Source of the DNA: Mastigamoeba balamuthi
Lineage: Eukaryota > Evosea > Mastigamoebida > Mastigamoebidae
Reading direction: 5' to 3'
Length of the DNA stretch: 64,000 bases
NCBI GenBank assembly: GCA_902651635.1
Contig: CACRSC010000031.1
Coordinates: forward strand, 191,705-255,704
In this document: one piece after another, positions 30,685 to 40,538 of the stretch
Layout of the letters: every line of letters starts with the position of its first letter
How positions within the stretch are numbered: the stretch's first letter is position 1
Position numbers and translations under genes: made by a program
The notes under the pieces: generated by a model
What the model saw: the letters and a program-made list of their open reading frames with translations, nothing else
Database searches by the model: none
What the model was told of the DNA's origin: nothing

Positions 30685-31739
30685 CTAGGCAACCAGCCGG
30701 TACGTCACGTAACGCCCGGCAGTCTCGGACTGGCGGATGATCTTGACGACCTGGCCACGCTGCAGGCCGTAGTACTTGGACACGGGGTCGGTGACCAGCA
30801 TCCTCGGCAGCTGCGAGTCCTTCAGGTTGCTGTGCGGGGGAGGGGAGGGGAAGATATTTGAGTGTCCGGGAATCCAGAGATATCTCTGGGTCAGTGAGTG
30901 TGTGGCGAGCGTACTAGCGCTGCAGCAGAGTGGCCTTCTCGTCGCGCGAGAGGACCTGATGCTCGGGGACGAGCGAGTGCCTCGTGATGTTCACCAGCAG
31001 CTCCTCCTCCGAGAAGAGCTCGATCTTCTGCTTCGTCATCGCGAGAACGGCCTAGCAGCGAGGGCGAAACAAAATATCTATCAGCGAATAGAACGGAATG
31101 GAATGGAATAGAATGGAATGGAATAAGGAAACGGAACAGTGGGAAACAGAAATCTGGCGCACGCGCTTGGCGAAGGAGGTGAGGACGCCGGCGATGACGA
31201 CGATGCCGCGGACGATGCCCTTGGACGACATGGTCTCGCAGTAGCCCTTGATGGGCGTCAGGTTGACCTTCTCGTCGCCGTTGAAGAACACGATCATGCG
31301 CCCCGTGTCCGACGGGTCGTCCTTGTGCTGCGTCACCAGCAGCATCAGGTCCCGCCTGCCCTCACGCCCCCCGGCCACCCCCCGCAGGAGGGTAGGGGCT
31401 CGTCAGAACACAACAAACCCGCTCCAGACGCGAGCGATTTATTTTCAGATGACGTAATTGCGAGTCCCTCCGGCGTTTGCGGCGCCCGCCCGGCGCGGCG
31501 CGAGGGGGGCACGGGCGCGAGAGTGGGGGGGGGGGGCTACGTGGGAGGGCCCCTGGGTGGGTGGGTGGGGGTACGCGGGCGCACGAGACGGTCTTGCCGC
31601 CGCCGGCGAACTTGGCGCGGAACTCGTCGAAGGACATGTTGAGGTCCTCGGGCAGCACAAAGTAGCCGCGGTCCGAGAGCATCTCCTGGACGGTCCTGTA
31701 GACCCTCCACATCTTCGCCGCCTGCTCCATCTCGGCCAT
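30685..31739 (-). CDS. RPB5: RNA polymerases I/II/III shared subunit RPB5 (RPABC1)
   Basis: Exons 31585-31739, 31163-31355, 30915-31051 and 30685-30829 give 209 residues, the normal length of RPB5. The N-terminal jaw begins [20 protein letters not shown] and carries [13 protein letters not shown]. The C-terminal assembly domain is highly conserved: [20 protein letters not shown] and [20 protein letters not shown]. The subunit is shared by all three nuclear polymerases and contacts downstream DNA. The first intron is unusually long here (229 bases) with long G runs; the second (31052-31162) carries a GGAAT microsatellite. The junction giving [14 protein letters not shown] confirms the third intron. 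Splice choice at exon 1/2 (KTVS|RDLM) is slightly uncertain. Confidence 0.95.
31086..31138. repeat. (GGAAT)n-like microsatellite inside RPB5 intron 2
   Basis: About ten imperfect copies of GGAAT/AGAAT lie within the 111-base second intron of RPB5. On the coding strand this reads as ATTCC repeats, giving a pyrimidine-rich intron. Confidence 0.85.
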
Positions 31740-32676
31740 TTTCGCGTGCGGGTGTGTGTGTGGGACTGCGCTGCGCAGAGAGGGAGCGGTCCACCGCACA
31801 GATACTCTTTTATCTTGTGGTGTGAATCTCGGGTATCATCGGTGGCGCCCCCGCGTTTGCTCTCACGGCCGCCCCGGCACGGGCCCCGGCAGCCACACGC
31901 ACGCCGCGAGGTGCCTCCGGCACCCACGCGAGCAGAGTCTCTCCGCGCGGCCCGTGACGTAGGACCATAGACAGCAGGGAACGCAGGTCGAAATATGGAC
32001 GACTGAATTGCTCCCGTCAGTCCAAAACAAGTGGTGTGGCCTAAACGCTCAAGATCGATTGCGACAGCCTCAGATTCGGAAGCCTCAAGGACAACAGCAA
32101 CGTGCTGCCTACTGTATAGTATCCAGGATAACAGAACTGCCGCAGAGGTTGGCTGGCAAGCAGAGCAGGTGCGCTTTGAATTTGTGTGTGAATTTAGCGA
32201 TCTGTGTTTTTGTATCGGGTGACCTGTGTGTGGCGTGTCGAGCTTGCAGGGTCTCAGATGGCGTCCCGTGCGATCTGCCTCTTCCTTTGTTAGGGGGCGT
32301 CGCCGAGCTGCCTCGTCATGCCGAGCGCCGGGTAGGTTGTTGTCGCCCGCTCGCGCGTCCACCGAGGTCGGGGGACCAGCAGGCGAGGCCGCCCTCCCCT
32401 TGTGGGGAAGACGAAAGGGGGCGGGGGACAGCGGGCGGCCCCAGCCAGCGGTACACACTGATCCGCCGGCCAGAGGCCACCCGCCGCCCCCGCACCCCCC
32501 ACCTCGCCGCTGCCCCCGGCACACGCGTGTACGCGTCCGCGAGCTCCTCCGGTCTCGGAAGCTCCGCCTTCACAGGTCGTCATCTGGACGAGGGGACAGA
32601 GGAGTCAGGCGGGTGCCCGGGCGACGGAGCAAGGGCGGGTGGCTGGGGGGGGGAGCGCGTGTACCATGCGAGCAGT
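31740..32676. other. intergenic region upstream of RPB5 and downstream of eL41
   Basis: About 940 bases. It includes the RPB5 promoter, with GAAATATGG at 31990-31998 and AT-rich sequence at 31800-31830. The 32000-32230 part is AT-richer than average. The GC-rich 32300-32650 part is open in several frames but matches nothing. No RNA gene was recognised. Confidence 0.5.
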
Positions 32677-32846
32677 TTACTTCGAGCGCTGACGCATCTT
32701 CCGCCTCTTGCGCTTCAACCTGCGCATGCGCTTTTTCCTCCACTGCAGGGGCGGGGCGCGGGGGAAGCGGGTGAGTCGAGGGCGGCCGGGCTGGTGGACA
32801 CAGGGGCGGCGGGCGCAGAGAGAGAGGAGCGGACCTTGGCGCGCAT
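32677..32846 (-). CDS. RPL41: 60S ribosomal protein eL41
   Basis: Exons 32835-32846 (ATG plus three codons, MRAK) and 32677-32742 join across a 92-base intron to the 25-residue protein [20 protein letters not shown] followed by RQRSK. This is the near-invariant eL41 sequence of eukaryotes, a single basic helix at the ribosomal subunit interface. The coding length is only 78 bases, so it escapes ordinary gene finding. The first intron begins GTCCGC and ends TGCAG. The gene lies head to head with the UBR ligase gene, 254 bases away. Confidence 0.97.
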
Positions 32847-33100
32847 TCTCTACTTGAGGGAACAAGCGACTGAAAGAAAAGAGAGCAGGGAGGGCCGAAG
32901 AGAAGGGCAGGGCGCGCAGAAACCGGGCGCGCGCAGCCTGTTGACGTCAATCACGTCATCACTTATTCTCGCCTGTTCGCCCGCGAACCGCCGTGCAAAT
33001 TCCCCGATCCGCGCCCATTTCCCCGATCGGGCCGAGATACGCGTATCTCCCGCCCCGGCCCCCGAAACCGTCTTCAAGGTATTGAGCGTTGCGGAAGCAC
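32847..33100. promoter_or_regulatory. bidirectional promoter eL41 / UBR ligase with perfect palindrome
   Basis: GAGATACGCGTATCTC at 33034-33049 is a perfect 16-base palindrome, 52 bases before the UBR start codon. TGACGTCAATCACGTCA at 32941-32957 carries two CRE-like TGACGT/ACGTCA half-sites. Confidence 0.5.
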
Positions 33101-36100
33101 ATGTTCTCTAACAAGCGAGGCGTCACGCCGTCTCTGACGCCGGACCTCTGGTCCGCGATCCCCGACCCGAGCGACCCCGCGCGCGTGTACGACGCCGCGG
33201 CGCGCGCGCTGGCCGCCAGCGTGCCCGTGACCGACGACGTGCTGCTCTCGCTCGAGCGCCTGCTCTGCGCGGGCGACGCCGACACGGGCGCTGTCATGGC
33301 CCGCCTCGCCGCGGCCGTCCAGCCCAAGGTCTGCCCCGCCGTCTGGGGCAACGGCACGTTCTTCTACCGCTGCCACGACTGCGAGAAGACCCCCAGCAGG
33401 TCAATTGCCCTCCACGGTTATTCGTCACGCGCGTTTCGTTCAGCGCCTCACGCACGGGAACTGAAAAAACCCCATAATTTCCAACGCGTGCAGCTGCGTG
33501 TGCGTCGAGTGCTTCAAGGGGGGCAGCCACGAGGGACACGACGTGACGCTGGAGACGTCGGTGCACGGCGGCAGCTGCGACTGCGGCAACGACGAGGCGT
33601 GGAAGGAGTCGGGCTTCTGCTCGCGCCACGGCCGCAGGCCCGACCCGGGCGAGGACCCGCTGCGGTACCTCCCGGAGTCCATGCGCGTGTCGGCCCCCGC
33701 CGTGCTGGCGGCCGCCTCCGCCGCCGCAGTCGCGGCGCTCCAGGACGCCCGTCCGGAATCGAGGAAACACGGCGCGATAATCGCACAGTGGCTCAGGAGG
33801 CTCGCCAAGGTGGAGGCGCTCATGCGGGTGCTGAGGGCCGTGTTTGGCGGGAGGGCCGCCGGGGCGCCGCCGGGGCTGCTGGGCCAGCTCTCGGAGGCCC
33901 TCGTGGCGCCCAGGGGCGAGACGCTGGAGGCGTGCCTGTACCTGCTCCTCGACATGGTCAGTGCCTGAGACACAGCTCCCACTGCGGGGGGTGTTCCCCC
34001 TTCTTCGTTGGAGTGACCCTCTCTTGCTCTCTCCTTCCGCCTCTTGCCCGCGGTGCTGCTGCTGCTGCTCCCCCTGTCGCAGGTCCAGGACCTCTCGTCG
34101 AAGAAGGACATGGCGCCGCACTTCACGGCGCTGTACAGGGGATGGGCGAAGCCCGGGTCGTTCGACGCGGACACGTTCGAGGCGATTGTGAAGCTCAACC
34201 CGCAGATGCTCAACAGCCTCGCGGCAACGGTGCCGCCAGCAGCGGACCAGCGCTTGCCAACGCTGACCACAGACCCGCTGCGCAGGACGCGGTGTTCCCC
34301 GAGAGCGGGCAGAGCTTCTTGACAGCGCTGCTGGAGGTCGCGTGCGAGTCGATGCCCATTGCCATGCGCAGGGAGTACGGGCAGGTCGACGCCCCGGACA
34401 ACACGATCGAGAAGAAGACCAGCCGCCTGATCGTCTCGGCGCTGAGCGACGTCGTGGTGGTGCTCTCGCACGACGACATCTGCGAGAGGCTCCGGACAGA
34501 CAGCAGGGAGCTCTTCCAGAGGTCCGTCGTCGTCCTCAGCGCGTTCGCCGCCGACCTGCACGGCAAGGACGGCGAGCTGCGAAAGGAGGGCGACCACGTC
34601 GAGCACGAGTCCCACCTGTTCCTGTGGACACTCGAGTTCGAGCTCGAACTCCTGATGTCCGTCCCGGGGTTCATCAGGTCTGCGGCAGACAAGGCGGACA
34701 TAGCACTCCCGTTTTTGCAGCGCCTCGTGGATCTGTTCGCCGCCTCCCCCGAGCCCAGAATGCACACAGTCCTCGGCGTGGAGATCCCGGACATCGTCAC
34801 CGGCTCGGTCCCGATTGGCGTGACTCTCCCGCTGCACAGAGTCCTCGCGAGGGTTCTGGGCGACGCCCCAGAGATCGTCACAGGCGTCGTGCAGACCCTT
34901 ACGCCAGTGCAGAGGGCGCTGCTCTTTGAGGCCCCCGCGCAGCTGCAGGCGTGGTACGCGCAGGTCGTCTCCAACCTCTGGATCCGCAACGGCGCCGCCT
35001 CGCAGTGGAAGGCCATCCTGTACTCCAAGGCGCTGCTGAGGGACATGAGCCGCCTGGATATCTACATGCTTCAGATCGGTAGAGCACTCCCAAGTCCTTC
35101 GCCTCCCTAACGATTGGTGCGCAGCTGCCACTGTCCTGGGGCCGAACGACGCTGTGGCGCTGCTAGTCGATAGGTACGGGCTGTCGCACTGGCTCACCGG
35201 CAGCCCCGAGGAGGGCGACCGCTTCGGGGCCATGAAGGACGCGAGCACCCGCCAGCAGTCGTCCGTCCTCAGCCACCTCCTCGGAACGTTCTCCGCGGTG
35301 GTGAGGGACCGCTCCATCGCGCACCCGGCGATGTCGCTCAAGGAGCTGGCGACTCTGGACCTCGTGCACAACCTCGCCTCGAAGCAGCAGACGAGAAGCT
35401 CGATGGAGGAGCTGCTGTCCTCGCAGCGCGAGCCCCTCCTGAGGGAGGCGTTCCAGGCGGCCATAGCAGACGTCGCCGTCCTCAACCCGCCGCGAGAGGG
35501 AAAGCCCGCTCTGTTCAGCCTTCAGCAGTCGTACTGGGAGCTGTTCGACCCGTTTTACCGACACATGGAGCTCCGCGACCTGCAGTCGGCGTTTGAGAAC
35601 TACGAGAAGAACAGGGAGACCAAGTCTCCGCTCTGGTCCGGCCGCACCGTGCCGCCGATCTGCCAGGAGCTTTCGGGGGCTGCCGCCGTGCTCAACTGCC
35701 CGGCGATGATCGAGTTCATGACGGCTGTGGCGAAGAACTTTCGGCTGCACGGAGACGACTGCAACGAGAACACTCTGTCGAGCTTCCTTGCGCTGGCTTG
35801 GCTCATGGCGGACAACCCCTCCCCGTCCGGTTTGCCGGCGCCCACCACCGCCGCCATCGCTCCTCTGGTCGCCGAACTGGAGGCCCTGAGCACTACGAGC
35901 CTCAAGGTGTTCTCTTTCAACACGGCGCTGCAGTCGTCCGCACACGATCTCGTGCTGGCGTTCAGGAAGGCGTACCCTGGCCTCTGCCCCTCTTCAGCTC
36001 CCACGCCGTCTGAGGGCGCCGCGTCGTCGAGCCCGCCAGCGCACGGGCTCTCCGAGGCCAAGAAGGAGATGGCGAGGAAAAGGCAGGCAGCCCTTCTGGA

Positions 36101-38262
36101 GGCGATGGCGAAACAGCAGAGAGAGTACCTCGCCAACGCTGCGCCAGAGGACATCGACATGGAGGACGAGGCGGGCGAGGAGGGCGCGGGGTCGGCCTCA
36201 CCCGCGGACGGCCCCAAGGCCGAGGAGCTGATCTGCGTCTTGTGCAAGCAGGCCTCGAGCGGCGTCGAGAACGACCCGCACGTCATGATCGCCCACCTGC
36301 AACCGTCGAACATCCCTTGGATAGCCCGCAACAGAGTACGCAGCTCGGTGCCACCGTTGACATGGTTCTCATGTTCTCCTAGCCCAACGTACAAGCGGAG
36401 TTGGGATCCGTGTCCGACGGCAAGTGGACGCTGCCGAGGCGTGCATCGTCCAAGAAAGCAGACCCCTTCTGGTGCTCGGGGTTCAACTTCGGGTTGTGTG
36501 CTCACGCCAGCGAACGAATCAACACAGGAAGCGGGGATACTACCAGAAGAACGCCGACGTCAAGGCAGCGTGGCTCAACATAGAGGAGCAGACGTGCTCG
36601 CAGTTCTCAGGGTGCCAGCACAAGGTCCACAGCTCGTGCTTTGAAGCGCACTTCAAGGCCTCCCTGCGGTCGTACACGGGCAACGCAATCGTCCCCGCTG
36701 CAGGCGACTTTCTCTGCCCCATCTGCCGCCGCATAGAGAACGCAGCCATTCCCATCGTCCCGCCAGACGCCACCAGCCCAGCCCAGCTCACGCCGCCGCC
36801 CGACGGCGACTGGCTCGAGCACCTCAAGAGGGCCACGAGCAGCCACGATACCGACGACGCCTTCGTGCGGCCGGGGACGCAGACGGCCATCATGCAGTAC
36901 ACGGGGCGCACGGTCGCGGGCGCGATCAACGGCCAGGACATCAAGACAACTTCCCCGACCGAGATGGCGCTCACGGCGGACATCATCCTGTGCGACTCGG
37001 TCGCGAGCGGCGTTGCGGGAGCGGAGATCTTCCTGCGGAGCGCTGCAACGGAGTTCGCAGGCGTCGCCGATGCGGCTACCTACTGGCCGCACCAAGCGAA
37101 GATCCTGCGTGCTGTGCTGGCGGCCACGAGGGTCGCGCAGACCGCCCTTCCCAAGTGCCCCGAGTTCCTCGCCATCCCAGAGCTCCTGGGGATCCACTCG
37201 GCTGCGGCCTCCTCCATCGCGTCCTCGTGCCCGTTCGCCGTTGCCGGCCCGCAGTGCGACCCGTTCACGTGGCTGGTGCGCTACTGCATGACGAGGGGGT
37301 TCTCGTGCTTCCACGGGGCGTCGTCGCTGCTGTACGTCCTCAGCGTCACGCAGGCGCTGGTCCACGTCTCGAGGTGCGTGGGCTCGGGGTCGGTGGAGAT
37401 GCCTTCGGCAGACGGGGCCCCGCCCCTGCTGCTCTCGCTCTTCACCGCGATCAACATGATCATCTCTCGCGGCTCTCTGCGACAGCCGACCTTCGAGGGC
37501 CCCTCCCAGGCGTTGCTGGGCGATTCGCCCAAGACGCTCGCGGGCGTCGTCGACAGCCTGACAGAGACGTACTTGCGCCGAGCGTTCCTGCTGCAGCGCC
37601 TCCTCCAGAGCTCCGAGAGCGAGTCAGAGGACATCGGCGTGCTGCATCTGGGCGAGGCGGACGCGCTGCGGGAGGCGCTGCACATAGAGCCCTTCACGGG
37701 CCTCGCCAAGAGCACCGAGCTCAAGGACATCGTGATGGGCTGGGTCGGCGACTTTGTCGCCAAGCGCCCCGAGTGGGTCGCTCTGCCCCCGGCGCCCGCG
37801 CTGCCCGTGTCGCTCATCCCGCTGCCCGAGCTCTACCAGGACGTGCAGATCGCCCTGCACGGCATCGTGTGCCCTCAGTGCGGCAAGCGCCCGGCCAAGT
37901 CGTTCCTCTGCCTCGTCTGCGGCGCCATCGAGTGCCTCGGGCCCTGCTGCGCCACTGGCCGCATGGGACCGCTCAACAGGCACACGGACATGTGCGGCGA
38001 CGGCGTCGCCGTGGTGCTGCTGCTGGACTCGGGGTTCTCGCTCGTCATGCGCGGGACGTACGACGGCAGGAGGCGCGGGCTCAGCGGGGCGCTGTACCTC
38101 GACAAGTTCGGCGAGGCCGACCCGGGGATGAAGCGCGGCAAGCCGCTGGAGCTCAGCCACACGGCACTGGCCCACCTCGAGTACCTATGGCTGGCCCACG
38201 CGTTCGACCAGGACACCTACACGGTCGACAACACGCTGGCCGACCCCCACCGCTCTGTATGA
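33101..38262 (+). CDS. UBR-type E3 ubiquitin ligase (N-recognin, UBR1/UBR2-like)
   Basis: Seven exons (33101-33399, 33494-33956, 34083-34229, 34286-35078, 35125-36335, 36383-36492, 36528-38262) give 1585 residues. The UBR box zinc finger lies at about 77-143: FFYRCHDCEKTPSS, CVCVECFKGGSHEGHDV, GSCDCGNDEAW and GFCSRHG. A helical middle leads to a split RING at about 934-1072: ELICVLCKQASS, CQHKVHSSCFEAHF and FLCPICRR. The C-terminal part carries the autoinhibitory-type Cys/His end (CPQCGKRPAKSFLCLVCGAIECLGPCC). This is the architecture of UBR1/2/3 ligases, which read destabilising N-terminal residues. It is somewhat shorter than yeast Ubr1. The 35-base intron at 36493-36527 has a weak GTTGTG donor, chosen to keep GFNFGKRGYYQKN in phase. 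Confidence 0.93.
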
Positions 38263-38331
38263 GAACCGCCACCTAGTGGCCCGTACCCCTGGGCTCGGTG
38301 TCAGCAGCAAAGGGTACTTTTATTCCGGACA

Positions 38332-40368
38332 TCACAGCTCGTCGCCCGAGGACTCGGAGTCGGAGAGCCTGCACACGGGCCTCCAGTCGCTCTTCCTCCT
38401 GGGGCACGGCGGCAGGGGCGGCAGGGGCTTGGGGGCCACGGCCGTCGGAGACGGGGGCAGCCGCGTTGCTTTGTCGGGGCACGGCAGCGGGCGGTCAGGC
38501 GCCAAGTGCAGCATCTTGAGGGATGTCTTCGAGTGTAGCCTCGACGCGCCGATGTTGCAGTTGTCGTTGGCAGCGGCCGCTGCTGACAGGGTGGGGGCTG
38601 GGTTTGCCGGGAGCCAGCGCGAGGGCGGCCTCCTCGGGGGTGCCCTGGGCCTCGAGAAGTAGTTCACCCGCCTGCACGAGGGTGCCGGCAGCCTGGCATC
38701 CCAGACGCACACCGGGGCGTGTGCAGCGGCAGCGGGCGGCGTGGTGGGTATGGGCTTCGTCGGCGGGACTCGCAGCAGGGACGAGCTGCGCCTCAACTCC
38801 GAGCGTGGCGCCGCGGGCAGGGGCGCTGTGGGGACGGGGACCGAGTTCTTCGAGGGGCTCCGTGCCCGGATCTGCGGAAGCAGCACCAGCTTCCCGAGGG
38901 GCGGCGGGGGGCACTTGGGCCTCTGCGGCGGCCACGGCGAGGCCTTCATGCGGGTCGCAACGGCAGCAGCGGCCTGCTGCTCGAGCTGCTGCTCCGAGGC
39001 CGTCCAGATCCTCTGCAGGTTCGCGGCGAACTCCTGCGAGGTCGGGGACGGGTCCGCGACGTCGTCGATCGCGAGGACGATGGAGTAGCGGTCCGCGAGC
39101 GCCAGCCCGTCGATCTCGGTCGACGCGAACACCTGGTCCTTGTGCACAAACGCCGTGTGGAAGAGCACGTGGAAGCGGACGCCGTTGTCGTCGACCTTGA
39201 CCGACACGTCCGACTCGACCTCGAACTGGACGGCCGCCGCGCTCCTGCGCCTCGAGTGAGCCCCTCCTGGCGGTGCCACTCGCCCCCCTCCCCACCTCCC
39301 CACGCACCTCGCCCTGTATCGGACGAACGCCGGGCTCGAGCAGGAGACCGAGCAGATGTCGACAGTCGCTGGCACGACGGCGTTGTCGTGCCTGACAGTG
39401 ATGCTCCGTATGAGCCTCCTCGAGGGCGCCAGCCCGGGCGACGCTGCACCGCAGAGGATCCTGCAGAAGTACTCGACGTAGCTTGGGGGCGCATCAGTGA
39501 GATGCCGCAGCAGCAGGGGCCGCAGGCTGTGGGGGGGCGCACCTCTTCTGCGAGGGGCTGAGGGGGACCATGTTCTTGAACCTCCTCCACCAGGCAAAGG
39601 CCACCGAGGCCTCGGCAAACGCCCGCACCAGCAGCTTGTAGCACACGACCACCACGCCCTCGAGGCTCCCATCGTAGCCCTGGGGGGTGGTGTTGGCGCC
39701 GCAGTGCACCGTGAGACCCGCGGGGCGCCGGGGAGTGGCGTGGCGGGGACACGGACGCGGTCTGGGCAGTTGACGACGCAGAAGTTCTTGGGGTCGGCCG
39801 CCAGGAAGCTGCTCATGCTGTCCACGATGCCGAACAGCGCGTGCAGCGGCAGCATGCCCTTCTCGGGCAGCCGTATGTCGATGATCTGCGGTCCCGTTGG
39901 CATCGGGAGGGGGGAAGAGGGGCTTCCGATCAATTGACAGCAAACGGGGAGAGGGGGAAAAAGTGGAAACGTCGGTGTGGCCACAGACGCAAGGGCAGAG
40001 CGCAGGCAGAGCGCAAGCGTACGCGCACCTGGTTGACGCCGCTAGCGCAGCTGCTGGGCGCGCTGTCGGCGCTCATCGACCAGATCATGCTCACGTCGCG
40101 CCTCTCCTCGAACAGCGGCGCCTCCTGCGGCCCCGTGTGAGTGCGCGTTGCCCTCGGGGGGCTGCAAACTGAAACCCCCCCATTACTACGGGGTCCGCCC
40201 GAAACTGTACGGGGCGCCCCCCACACCCTCCCCAGCCAAGCGAACGTTGCTGGTGATCTGTGCCGGGTACACTGCACGCCGTCAGTGCCAGGAGAGGGAG
40301 GGTGCCAGGGTGGACTCACCCGCAATGTTGTCGGCCACGTACACGAGGCCGCTCGGGCTGTCCTCCAT
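38332..40368 (-). CDS. PTEN/auxilin/tensin-like protein: inactive phosphatase domain plus C2
   Basis: Exons 40320-40368, 40029-40168, 39757-39885, 39543-39679, 39308-39481 and 38332-39250 give about 515 residues. The N-terminal half follows auxilin/GAK/tensin: VYVADNIA, LHALFGIVDSMSSFLAADPK, then FCVVNCPD...GYDGSLEGVVVVCYKLLV at the P-loop and SPSQKSYVEYFCRIL. The active-site HCxxGxxR is eroded: Asn replaces His and the Arg is missing, so catalysis is not expected. A PTEN-type C2 domain follows (about 150-290; VRFHVLFHTAFVHKDQVFAS). The C-terminus is Pro/Ser-rich and ends in SDSESSGDEL. No J domain is present. It probably binds membranes or phosphoinositides. The acceptor of exon 2 is the least certain junction. 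It is divergent from the ART gene. Confidence 0.8.
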
Positions 40369-40538
40369 CCCTAGGAGGGGTGTTGTCTGTGGTAGCCGCT
40401 CAGCGGGTTGTCTGGATTTCTCGAAGATTTTAGCCCCTGTCCCGACGAAAATATCCGGCCGCCAGATTCCTGGCAGCCGAGAAAAGCGGAATAAAGATTC
40501 ATTTGATATAAATTGCACCGCAGTTCTCCGCGCCTCAC
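40369..40538. promoter_or_regulatory. 170-base bidirectional promoter PTEN-like / ART-ARM
   Basis: GAAAATATCCGG (40447-40458) lies about 80 bases from both start codons, one on each side. It is the shortest head-to-head spacing of the window, so the two genes probably share control elements. Confidence 0.5.
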
